Source of the DNA: Flavobacterium sangjuense
GTDB lineage: Bacteria > Bacteroidota > Bacteroidia > Flavobacteriales > Flavobacteriaceae
DNA length: 64,000 nucleotides
Assembly: GCF_004797125.1 (NCBI RefSeq)
Contig: NZ_CP038810.1
Location: forward strand, 1,984,001 to 2,048,000
Direction: 5' to 3'
Below the pieces are notes generated by a model. That model searched no databases. It saw only the letters and a program-made list of their open reading frames with translations, and was not told where the DNA came from. Positions 18,399 to 26,070 of the stretch are shown here, in pieces. A program made the position numbers and the translations under genes. Each line of letters starts with the position of its first letter. The stretch's first letter is position 1.

Positions 18399-18627
18399 AT
18401 TTGGTTATATTTCCTTAATAGTTTTAGACAATCACGGCTAACTTATAAACAGCCGCAACACCGCCTACTTACAAGCATACTTTTTTACTCCCGATAAAAC
18501 TTCTGTGGTATTTGTTCCGGTAGGACAAAGCTAAAGTAAGAATAAAATTAACAAGTGGTTGGTTTTTGTTAATAATTTTCCCTTCGACTCATGATAATTA
18601 TCGGAACCGGGTGAATGAAAGAAATGG

Positions 18628-18647
18628 ATTCCCGCCTGCGCGGGAAT
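18628..18647 (+). repeat. REP-like palindrome with GGGAAT arms
   Basis: ATTCCCGC, then CTGC, then GCGGGAAT, inside a longer GGATTCCCGC...GGGAATGAC context. The same palindrome is common as an interspersed repeat in many bacteria (dRS3/REP type). In translation it yields the well-known spurious PAQAGI peptide. The rest of 18399-18896 has no gene that I can support. Confidence 0.7.
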
Positions 18648-18678
18648 GACAAAAACGATCTGCAGGGAAAGACAATCT

Positions 18679-18777
18679 TTCGATAAGGCTTCAACATTTT
18701 GTCGACGTGGCTTCGACAAACCTTCGACGCAGCCTCGACAAACCTTCGACAAGGCTTCGACAACTTGTCGACCGTAA
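18679..18777 (+). repeat. 11-bp tandem array, nine units
   Basis: Units starting at 18679, 18690, 18701, 18712, 18723, 18734, 18745, 18756 and 18767 share the core TTCGAC (variants TTCGAT, TTCAAC, GTCGAC, CTCGAC), with consensus TTCGACAAGGC. The spacing is exactly 11 bp throughout. Inverted pairs TTGTCGA/TCGACAA also occur. Confidence 0.85.
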
Positions 18778-18864
18778 GCATGAAAAGAGCACTTCTAAAT
18801 CCCAAGGCTTCGGGACAGGTGAAAAGTAAGAATCCTTTTAGTGCCTCATTTTGAACAAAACAAT

Positions 18865-18900
18865 GTAAAAACTTATGTAAAAACTTATGTTAGAACTTGT
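18865..18900 (+). repeat. 12-bp direct repeats abutting a promoter
   Basis: GTAAAAACTTAT occurs twice exactly (18865-18876 and 18877-18888), followed by a degenerate third unit GTTAGAACTTGT whose TTG is the -33 element of the next promoter. This is a possible regulator binding array. Confidence 0.7.
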
Positions 18901-18926
18901 TACTGATTGATATTTACCTAAATTTG
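18897..18926 (+). promoter_or_regulatory. Complete Bacteroidota-type promoter
   Basis: TTG (18897-18899), 19-nt spacer, TAAATTTG (18919-18926). It gives a leader of about 16 nt to the ATG at 18948 and so fixes that start. Confidence 0.7.
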
Positions 18927-18947
18927 TGCCTCTTAAAACAGGATGCT

Positions 18948-21900
18948 ATGAAATCGAAAATTACCTTATTATTACTATTATCTACGCTATTCGCACATGC
19001 CCAATTGGAATTTGAGGAAAAGGTGGTGATAGACAAATCGCTGTTTGTTTCATCGATGAGTATTTATGCTGCCGATTTTGACGGAGATGGTGATAAGGAT
19101 ATTTTGAGTTCCTCCCAATCGGACAACAGGTTGGTATGGTTAGAGAACCTCGATGGTACGGGTAACGATGTTGCACTTCATACCATTTCATCAACCATTC
19201 AGACACCTTGGGGCGTTTCTGCCGCCGATTTTGATGGTGATGGCGATATGGATGCTGTTGCCGCCGCCTCGAGTAGCAATAACGTAATTTGGTATGAGAA
19301 TACCGATGGCAACGGTACGTTTGTACAAAAACAGGCTTCATATGCCTTTCAGGTAAACCTTGTAATGTTCGCAGATATGGACAATGACGGTGATACCGAT
19401 GTAGTTTGGTCTTCCAAAGCAGATGGTACCATAAGAGGTTTTAAAAATGATGGGTTGGGAAATTTTGGTAACTCATTTAATGTGGAAACCGGTGTTTACT
19501 CTGTCGTGAGTATTTACCTTGCCGATGTGGATGGTGATAGTGACATCGATATCCTGTCCGGCTATTCGCTGGACGGCACTTCATACTCGTTCGCATGGTA
19601 CAGAAATAATGGTACAGCAACCAGTTTTGGCAGCAGGTTATTCATATCTAGCGCCCCATCAATCACCTCTGTACATGCAGGCGATTTGGATGGTGATGGT
19701 GATATGGATGTGGCCTCGTCAACAGCAGGTGATGACAAAATTGCCTGGTATCAAAACACCAATGGTCTGGGCGTGTTTGGTACGCAACAGGTGCTGACGA
19801 CAACGGCAGATAACGCTCAGGTGGTAAACATAGCCGATGTAGATGGTGATGGCGATAAGGATGTGGCTTTTGGTTCTATTGATGACCAGACTATCGGGTG
19901 GTTCGAAAATGTAGACGGCGCCGGGAGTTTCGGCAGTGAAATTGTTATATCAACAAATCCCGGTTCCATAAGGGAAATTAGTTTTACAGATATGGATGCC
20001 GATGGTGATTTGGATTTCCTTGTTTCTGGTGGCAAAATTACGTTGTTCAATAATACCAATGGCGCAGACACTTACATACCCAATATCCTAACCAAGCATA
20101 TTGATGGCGGACGTATTGTGGCTGCGGATGATTTAGATGGCGATGGCGATAAGGACATCGTTGCCGCTTCCTATTGGGATGATAAGATTTCATGGTTTAG
20201 AAACCTCGATGGGCAGGGCAATTATTATAATACGCAGACTATCCTGTCTACTGCATTGAACGGAGCAAGTTCGGTTTTCATTGGAGACGTTAATGGCGAT
20301 GGGTTTAAGGATGTATTGGCTACGGCTTATCTGGATAATGATGTAGTTTGGTTTAGAAACACAGATGGCCTTGGCAATTTTGCAGCCCCACAAGTTATAG
20401 ATACTGACCTGTATCTTTCCTCCAGGGTATACCTTTCTGATATCGATAATGATGGTGATATGGATGTGTTTGCTTTAGGAACCACACGAATCGCATGGTA
20501 CGAGAATCTTGATGGAGTAGGTGGCTTTAGCGCCCAGCAGTCCATAGATAATATTGCCAATTTTACCATGTATGATATAGCTTTCGGTGATTTGGATGGC
20601 GACGGAGATAAGGATATTTCCGTAGCGGGAAGTTATGGGATGATGCGCTATATTAATAGCGATGGCCAGGGTACTTTTGGTGGAAGGATATTGGTACAAA
20701 GTACTACGAATAAAGGGGTTTCCACCAAAATTACAGACATCGACGCCGACGGTGATAATGATCTTGTCTATCTCGGCTATGTGGGTACCGACAATTCCAA
20801 CGCTTTTGTGGGTTGGTCAGAAAATTTAAATGGATTAGGAAACTTTGGTCCGATTCAAATCTTCAGTACTCTCGTTTCCTATCCTAAAAGTGTTATAGTT
20901 GGCGATTTTGATAATGATGGCGACATGGATATAGCTTCTTCTTCAACAGGCAATGGTGGTCTTATAGCATGGTATGAGAATACGGACGGTCAGGGAGCTT
21001 TTGCCAATACACAACAGATTATTTCCCAAACAATCATTAGTCCGAACAACCTATTTGCTGCGGATATCGATAACAATAATACCTTAGATATTGTATCCAT
21101 CTCTGAAGATGATAAGATTTCGTGGCATAAAAACTCAGGCATCCTGCCAGCAAATAGTATTAGTGGAAACGTTCGTTTTGATTTGTTGGGCGATGGCTGT
21201 ACCGAGACCGATCCGTTATTAAGCGGAATCTTGGTGGTGGCCACAGATAATGCGGGCACTAATGCTACCTTCACTCAGGAAAACGGACACTTTCAGATTT
21301 ATACGACTGAAGAAGGCACGGTAACCACAAGAATCGCATCGCAAGCTGACTATTACGCACCAAGTCCGGCCACTTTTGTGTCTAATTTCACAGGTCAGGG
21401 CAACGCTGACGAAGTCAATTTTTGCGTACAACCCATCGGTGATATTCATGACTTATCGGTTAGCTTTTATCCTACCAGACTAACAAGACCGGGTTTCAAT
21501 ACGTATTATCAGATTGTTTATAGAAATGAAGGCAACACCTTATTAAGCGGTTCCGTTAGTTTTGAGTTTGACAGTTCGAAACTAAGCTATCTGGGTGCAA
21601 GCCAGACTGTTTCTTCACAAACCGCCAATACTGTGACCTTTAATTTTACAGGGCTTTACCCTTTCGAATCAAGAACTATCAACTTAGAATTCTATGCCTT
21701 TGCACCTCCTGCAACAAATGCTGGAGATGTATTAACACCCACAGTTACCATAAATCCCGTAACAGGAGATTACACACCGAGTGACAATGTATTTTCCAGT
21801 AGCCAAATAGTGGTAAGTTCCTATGACCCTAATGATATTACCTGTCTTGAAGGCGACCAGGTACTGATAGCAGATGCCGATAAGTACCTGCACTACCTCA

Positions 21901-22484
21901 TACGCTTTCAAAACACGGGCACAGCAGCTGCCACCACTGTTCGTGTAGACAATGTCCTGGATAACAAACTGGATTGGACCACGATGAAATTGGAAAGCCT
22001 GAGCCACCCGGGCAGGGTTACTATCCATAATGGCAGTGAGGTGAGTTTTCATTTTGACAATATCAACTTAGCGGACAGCACCCATGATGAACCTAATTCT
22101 CATGGTTTTATCGCATATAAAATCAAACCGCTAAACAATATAGTTGTTGGTGATATTGTACACAATACCGCTTCAATCTATTTTGATTTCAATCCCGCTG
22201 TTGTTACCAATACAGCAGCAACAACCTTTGTTGAAGCTTTGTCTGTGGTAGATTTTGAAGCAGATACCGTTTTTGTCTATCCTAATCCTACGAATGGGAT
22301 TTTGAATATTGTTTCCAAGGTTTCAATTGAAACCATTGGTCTCTTTAATCAGCTGGGACAATTGGTGCTTTCAGGTAAAAATGTTTCCACGATTGATGTT
22401 TCTTCTTTGAGTCAGGGTGTTTATCTGATGACTTTAAAGGATATATCAGGTACAACCTCTACAAAAAGGATTGTTAAGAAGTAA
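18948..22484 (+). CDS. Secreted FG-GAP/VCBS repeat protein with T9SS sorting domain
   Basis: An 1178-aa secreted protein. The signal peptide (1-19, ending AHAQ) is followed by about 14 calcium-loop motifs of the D-x-D-x-D-G-D-x-D type, spaced roughly 45-50 residues over the first 720 residues, as in FG-GAP/VCBS beta-propellers. A carboxypeptidase-like strand domain follows near 750-820, then a conserved-repeat domain beginning SSYDPNDITCLEG (DUF7619 type). The last 75 residues are a type A T9SS sorting domain (VYPNPTNGILNI, SQGVYLMTLKD, KRIVKK). It is probably a cell-surface or released adhesin or carbohydrate-contact protein. One loop (DIDNNNTLDI) has lost its glycines. Confidence 0.88.
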   Translation: MKSKITLLLLLSTLFAHAQLEFEEKVVIDKSLFVSSMSIYAADFDGDGDKDILSSSQSDNRLVWLENLDGTGNDVALHTISSTIQTPWGVSAADFDGDGDMDAVAAASSSNNVIWYENTDGNGTFVQKQASYAFQVNLVMFADMDNDGDTDVVWSSKADGTIRGFKNDGLGNFGNSFNVETGVYSVVSIYLADVDGDSDIDILSGYSLDGTSYSFAWYRNNGTATSFGSRLFISSAPSITSVHAGDLDGDGDMDVASSTAGDDKIAWYQNTNGLGVFGTQQVLTTTADNAQVVNIADVDGDGDKDVAFGSIDDQTIGWFENVDGAGSFGSEIVISTNPGSIREISFTDMDADGDLDFLVSGGKITLFNNTNGADTYIPNILTKHIDGGRIVAADDLDGDGDKDIVAASYWDDKISWFRNLDGQGNYYNTQTILSTALNGASSVFIGDVNGDGFKDVLATAYLDNDVVWFRNTDGLGNFAAPQVIDTDLYLSSRVYLSDIDNDGDMDVFALGTTRIAWYENLDGVGGFSAQQSIDNIANFTMYDIAFGDLDGDGDKDISVAGSYGMMRYINSDGQGTFGGRILVQSTTNKGVSTKITDIDADGDNDLVYLGYVGTDNSNAFVGWSENLNGLGNFGPIQIFSTLVSYPKSVIVGDFDNDGDMDIASSSTGNGGLIAWYENTDGQGAFANTQQIISQTIISPNNLFAADIDNNNTLDIVSISEDDKISWHKNSGILPANSISGNVRFDLLGDGCTETDPLLSGILVVATDNAGTNATFTQENGHFQIYTTEEGTVTTRIASQADYYAPSPATFVSNFTGQGNADEVNFCVQPIGDIHDLSVSFYPTRLTRPGFNTYYQIVYRNEGNTLLSGSVSFEFDSSKLSYLGASQTVSSQTANTVTFNFTGLYPFESRTINLEFYAFAPPATNAGDVLTPTVTINPVTGDYTPSDNVFSSSQIVVSSYDPNDITCLEGDQVLIADADKYLHYLIRFQNTGTAAATTVRVDNVLDNKLDWTTMKLESLSHPGRVTIHNGSEVSFHFDNINLADSTHDEPNSHGFIAYKIKPLNNIVVGDIVHNTASIYFDFNPAVVTNTAATTFVEALSVVDFEADTVFVYPNPTNGILNIVSKVSIETIGLFNQLGQLVLSGKNVSTIDVSSLSQGVYLMTLKDISGTTSTKRIVKK

Positions 22485-22685
22485 TAACAATGTTGGTTCG
22501 TTTGATTAAGTAGGAGAAAATAACCTGGAGAATAGACATGTAGGTTTCGCTACATTTTTTAATCATCTGAATGACTTAAACGATTATAATTGCTGTTTGT
22601 CAATTTTATTTTTTTTGAAATAGAAACACCTATATATTTAAATTACCATAGCATTAGTAGGTTAAGTTTATGGTAGATTTGGGGC

Positions 22686-22717
22686 AAAAAGGGTGAAAAG
22701 AAATTTTCACCTTTTTT
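22686..22717. terminator. Bidirectional terminator
   Basis: GGTGAAAA (22692-22699) pairs with TTTTCACC (22704-22711), flanked by A5 on the left and T6 on the right. It lies between the convergent FG-GAP and antiporter genes. Confidence 0.75.
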
Positions 22718-22745
22718 ATTTTATGTACGATTTTCTTTCTTCTTC

Positions 22746-24326
22746 CTAAAGATGCCTAACCTTTTCTTCCTCCATATCCAAATTATGCTGTAGCTTACGA
22801 ACGATTCCTTCATCCAGATTTCCATTCTTACGGTTCTTTTTAATCAACCATTTTTGTTGCTGTTTAAGAATGTTGAGATAGATGATTTTACCTTCGGCGG
22901 TCATTTCGGTGTCTTCGGTTAGCATTTTGCTGGCTTCCCATTTGTCGGCAATTTTTTGGAGTAGTGGCTGCTCTTCCAACGCCTTTCCGTATTGGTTTTT
23001 TAATTGTTCCAAGGCAAATTCCGCCATCTCGTATTTCAGCAGTTTATACTGTTGTTGTTCTGCTGCTTCCTGTTCGGGTGTCATTAGGCGCATTCTGCGT
23101 ATAAAGTAGGGCAGTGTTAATCCCTGTAAAATCAGGGTTAGCAGTATGACCACAAAAGTGATAAAAAGAATAAGGTTCCGTTGCGGAAAAGGATTTCCAT
23201 TATTTAAGTATTCCGGAATCGATAAGGCTGCTGCCAACGATACCACACCGCGCATTCCCGTCCAGCCAATGATGAAGGGAGTTTTCATTCCGGGGTTAGT
23301 TGTTTGGGCAACCGTGATAAAATTGCGCATAATCAAGGTAGTGATTACCGCACCGTAAGCCGCCAGTATTCTTACTACAATCAAAACAACCGTAATCAAT
23401 ACACCATAGCCAATCGCCGAAGTTAAAGGGACGCCTTCCTTTTCAAGTCCGTCAGTAACCGCCGGAAGCGATAGCCCAATTAGGGTAAACACGAGTCCGT
23501 TGAGTACAAAAATAAGACTCTGCCACACATTATAACCCCGCACACGCGAGGTACTCGTAAGGAAAGAATACCGGTTATAAGATAAATACAACCCCGCACT
23601 CACAACAGCCAACACTCCCGAACAATGAGCTTCCTCAGCCGTAAGATAAATGATATAAGGCATTACCAGGGTAAAGACTATATCCATATTGGCATCGGTA
23701 GGAAGGTATTTGTGGAGTTTCATAAAAAGCAGTCCAATCAGCAGCCCAATGGCAATACCACCCAATACCATCCAGGAGAAACTCACCACCGCTTTCGAAA
23801 AGATAAACTGAGTCGTACTAACCGCAACTAAGGAGAACCTAAAAATGATTAGCGACGAAGCGTCGTTCAAAAGACTCTCGCCTTCCAAAATAGAGGATAT
23901 GGTGCGTGGGACTTTTACAAATTTTAAAATGGCACCGGCACTTACGGCATCGGGAGGCGATACTATGCCGCCTAATAAGAAACCTAATGCCAGTCCAAAT
24001 CCGGGTATAAAATAATCCGCGACTAAAGCAACAGACATTGCCGTCAGGAATACTACGACAAAAGCAAAGCTTAATATAATCCGGCGCCAATGCCAGAGCT
24101 CTTTCCAGGAGATAGCCCAGGCTGCTTCATATAACAGCGGCGGAAGAAATATTAAAAATATAAACTCCGGATTTATTTTTATGGTTGGAATTCCCGGAAT
24201 GAAACTAATCAATAATCCGGCTATGATCAATAAGATAGGGTAGGCAACCTTAATCTTCTCGGCTATCATCATGATGAAGACTATGGAGAAGATGAGAATG
24301 AGGTAAAAGGGGAAGCTGTCTAACAT
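22746..24326 (-). CDS. CPA1-family Na+/H+ antiporter
   Basis: A 526-aa cation:proton antiporter of the NhaP/YjcE type. About 11-12 transmembrane helices fill residues 1-410. The conserved IFLPPLLYEAAW, the core GIVSPPDAVSAGAI (with the ion-binding Pro-Pro-Asp), LEGESLLNDASSLI (the ND motif) and GWTGMRGVVSLAAAL are all visible. A 110-residue cytoplasmic tail, charged and helical, follows. It exchanges Na+ (or K+) for H+ in pH and salt homeostasis. It is convergent with the FG-GAP gene, with a terminator between them, and its start is preceded by a half-copy of the octamer repeat. Confidence 0.9.
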   Translation of the reverse strand: MLDSFPFYLILIFSIVFIMMIAEKIKVAYPILLIIAGLLISFIPGIPTIKINPEFIFLIFLPPLLYEAAWAISWKELWHWRRIILSFAFVVVFLTAMSVALVADYFIPGFGLALGFLLGGIVSPPDAVSAGAILKFVKVPRTISSILEGESLLNDASSLIIFRFSLVAVSTTQFIFSKAVVSFSWMVLGGIAIGLLIGLLFMKLHKYLPTDANMDIVFTLVMPYIIYLTAEEAHCSGVLAVVSAGLYLSYNRYSFLTSTSRVRGYNVWQSLIFVLNGLVFTLIGLSLPAVTDGLEKEGVPLTSAIGYGVLITVVLIVVRILAAYGAVITTLIMRNFITVAQTTNPGMKTPFIIGWTGMRGVVSLAAALSIPEYLNNGNPFPQRNLILFITFVVILLTLILQGLTLPYFIRRMRLMTPEQEAAEQQQYKLLKYEMAEFALEQLKNQYGKALEEQPLLQKIADKWEASKMLTEDTEMTAEGKIIYLNILKQQQKWLIKKNRKNGNLDEGIVRKLQHNLDMEEEKVRHL

Positions 24327-24356
24327 GAGTTGGAATTTAAATAGCTACAAAGATAG

Positions 24357-24396
24357 GGTAATTTGGTGATGCGGTTATTTGGTTATTTGGTTTTGG
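24357..24396 (+). repeat. Octamer-grid repeat, single-arm copy 2
   Basis: GGTAATTT, GGTGATGC, GGTTATTT, GGTTATTT and GGTTTTGG in register. The inverted arm seen in the other four copies is missing. Confidence 0.75.
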
Positions 24397-24406
24397 AATA
24401 AGTTTA

Positions 24407-24441
24407 TAAAAAATCCCCAACTGTTTACACAATCAGGGATT
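24407..24441 (-). terminator. Terminator of the 209-aa protein gene
   Basis: On the minus strand AATCCC (24441-24436) pairs with GGGATT (24417-24412), then a T run. The loop contains TGATTGTGTAAACA, shared with the terminator at 25136. Confidence 0.65.
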
Positions 24442-24470
24442 AGATGAGTTATGATAAGTTATAATAAGTA

Positions 24471-25100
24471 TTAGTTGCTTAACGAACTTATAAAGTTATC
24501 GGTTAACAATCTTCCAATGTTTGGATTATTAAAATTGATGTTTACACTAAACAGATTGTTGTTTATAAAACTATTGTACAAATCCTGAGTCAGTAATAAT
24601 TCACCGGTTTTGGGATCATATAATCTTGTTTGCACTTTGTAGAAATCATATTTTCCTATTTTCATATCGGCGCTCGTCAAATCAAATTTGAGCGTTTCAA
24701 TATTAGAATAGGTATCATTCATTAATTTAATTATGAAATTTTTATGTTCTTCAAGTGATGTTATTTGGGATCCTGCTAAAGATTCAAAAGCGGCAGTAAA
24801 AGTATTTCTTTTATCTACTTCAAAACCTATTAAATGCGGGCTGGTTGGTTTAGCAATTATTCCACCCGGAAGCCCTTTTTTTTGTAATTCTTCAACCTTC
24901 TTTACATCGGTGATGACATAGTTCATTGGAATTTTTATTTTCCAGTCAAACCGATAACAAGTGTATACACTGTTTTCTATTTTGCCGTTTTCAGTCTCTT
25001 CAGTAGGAGTAGCGGTCAAAACTTCTTTGTCATTAGTTTCCTGAGAAAAAATGAAGTTAGAAGATAATAGCAGTATAAGGAATGCGAATTTTGCTTTCAT
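24471..25100 (-). CDS. Hypothetical exported protein
   Basis: A 209-aa protein with a signal peptide (AFLILLLSSNFIFSQ). A Thr/Glu-rich linker (20-40) leads to an alpha/beta domain containing NSVYTCYRFDWKIKIPMNY, a helix VKKVEELQKKGLP, and paired strands near 150-200 (YDFYKVQTRLYDPKTGELLL, NNLFSVNINFNNP). This resembles small periplasmic proteins that Flavobacteriia encode in numbers, with a fold like the photosystem PsbP or DUF1795 type, but I cannot name it with confidence. It has its own terminator. The function is unknown. Confidence 0.6.
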   Translation of the reverse strand: MKAKFAFLILLLSSNFIFSQETNDKEVLTATPTEETENGKIENSVYTCYRFDWKIKIPMNYVITDVKKVEELQKKGLPGGIIAKPTSPHLIGFEVDKRNTFTAAFESLAGSQITSLEEHKNFIIKLMNDTYSNIETLKFDLTSADMKIGKYDFYKVQTRLYDPKTGELLLTQDLYNSFINNNLFSVNINFNNPNIGRLLTDNFISSLSN

Positions 25101-25135
25101 TTTAGTTTTATAATTGGGATTACCAAAAGTAGAAA

Positions 25136-25168
25136 AAACAAATTGTTTTCACAATCAAGGATTTGTTT
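25136..25168 (-). terminator. Terminator of the MmcQ/YjbR gene
   Basis: On the minus strand AAACAAAT (25168-25161) pairs with ATTTGTTT (25143-25136), then T-rich sequence. It overlaps the stop codon and has the loop TGATTGTGAAAACA. Confidence 0.65.
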
Positions 25169-25521
25169 TAAAGGTCTATGCCGAGCTGTTTCTTTATTTT
25201 AGGTGCCAGTTTGGCTTTAACCAACGCATGCGATTGCTGCAGGTAATGCTGCCATTCATTGGGACGCATTTTACTGATGTCTTCAATCAGCACCCATTTG
25301 TATTTGGCAACATAAGGAGCAGGTTTAAAGTATAAGCGGTTAGCCATTTCATCAAATTCTTCTTCGGTAACTTTGAAGGATGCCGAAGTAGGCGATTGGT
25401 TTAAGCCTACTACACAGAACATTTTTCCGCCAACCATAAATACCAAATCATTACCCCATTTAATGTCTTCTGTGACATAAGGAAGTTCGAAGCAGATATT
25501 TTTGATGTCGTCTATGTTCAT
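25168..25521 (-). CDS. MmcQ/YjbR family protein
   Basis: A 117-aa protein of the MmcQ/YjbR (CyaY-like fold) family. Family marks are the N-terminal helix MNIDDIKNICFELPYVTEDIKWGN, the strand GGKMFCVVGL, SFKVTEEEFDEM and the C-terminal WVLIEDISKM...LPxxW-like MRPNEWQHYLQQSHALV. These proteins are described as double-wing DNA-binding by structure, but their cellular role is unclear. The gene is separated from ridA by a full octamer-grid repeat, so the two are close neighbours in the same direction. Confidence 0.85.
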   Translation of the reverse strand: MNIDDIKNICFELPYVTEDIKWGNDLVFMVGGKMFCVVGLNQSPTSASFKVTEEEFDEMANRLYFKPAPYVAKYKWVLIEDISKMRPNEWQHYLQQSHALVKAKLAPKIKKQLGIDL

Positions 25522-25531
25522 TTCTGTTATG

Positions 25532-25595
25532 GGTTATTTGGTTATTTGTTGATTCGCATTATCAAATAACCGAATCCACGAATAACCGAATTATT
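25532..25595 (+). repeat. Octamer-grid inverted repeat, copy 3
   Basis: Units GGTTATTT, GGTTATTT, GTTGATTC and GCATTATC, then AAATAACC, GAATCCAC, GAATAACC and GAATTATT, all in one 8-bp register. The last unit covers the ridA stop codon. Confidence 0.85.
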
Positions 25596-25971
25596 TAACT
25601 GCTGTCATCGAAATCTCCACATTCACGCCTTTTGGTAAACCAGCAACCTGAACGGTTTCGCGTGCCGGTGCTGTTTTCTCGTCAAAGTAACTTCCGTAAA
25701 CGGAATTGATACGAGCGAAATCACCCATGTTCATAATAAAGATGGTCGTTTTTACCACGTTGTCAAAAGTCATGTCGGCAGCTTCAAGAACGGCTTTCAT
25801 GTTTTCCATAACCTGTTTGGTTTCGGTTTCTATATCATCAAGGACTAATTCCATAGTCACAGGATTCAATGCTATTTGCCCCGAAGTATAAAGTGTGTTT
25901 CCAACCAAAACAGCTTGGTTATAAGGTCCAATTGGCGCTGGCGCTTTGTCTGTGAAGATTATTTTTTTCAT
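25591..25971 (-). CDS. ridA: RidA family enamine/imine deaminase
   Basis: A 126-aa RidA (YjgF/YER057c/UK114) protein that hydrolyses reactive 2-aminoacrylate and related enamines released by PLP enzymes. It forms trimers with the active site at subunit interfaces. PIGPYNQAVLVGNTLYTSGQI opens the family profile. The catalytic Arg lies in ARETVQVAGLPKG near 104-116, followed by VNVEISMTAV. Length is typical. It is flanked on both sides by octamer-grid repeats, one of which reaches its stop codon. Confidence 0.94.
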   Translation of the reverse strand: MKKIIFTDKAPAPIGPYNQAVLVGNTLYTSGQIALNPVTMELVLDDIETETKQVMENMKAVLEAADMTFDNVVKTTIFIMNMGDFARINSVYGSYFDEKTAPARETVQVAGLPKGVNVEISMTAVK

Positions 25972-25979
25972 TGTTATGT

Positions 25980-26070
25980 GGTTATTCGTTTATTTGGTTA
26001 TGCGGTTATCTGGTTATCTGGTTATGCGGTTAAATATCAAATAACCAAATAACCAAATCCACAAATTACC
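25980..26070 (+). repeat. Octamer-grid inverted repeat, copy 4 (longest)
   Basis: Seven rightward units (GGTTATTC, GTTTATTT, GGTTATGC, GGTTATCT, GGTTATCT, GGTTATGC, GGTTAAAT), a 3-nt break, then AAATAACC, AAATAACC, AAATCCAC and AAATTACC. The last unit contains the lptD stop codon. Confidence 0.88.

Noticed and set aside
18679..18777. CRISPR array
   Set aside because: The units are 11 bp with no spacers of 25-40 bp between them and no cas genes nearby.
18531..18805. Two leftward reading frames of 73 and 78 codons (one containing FVIPAQAGIHFF)
   Set aside because: They are translations of the REP-like palindrome and the 11-bp tandem array. PAQAGI peptides are a known artefact of this repeat.
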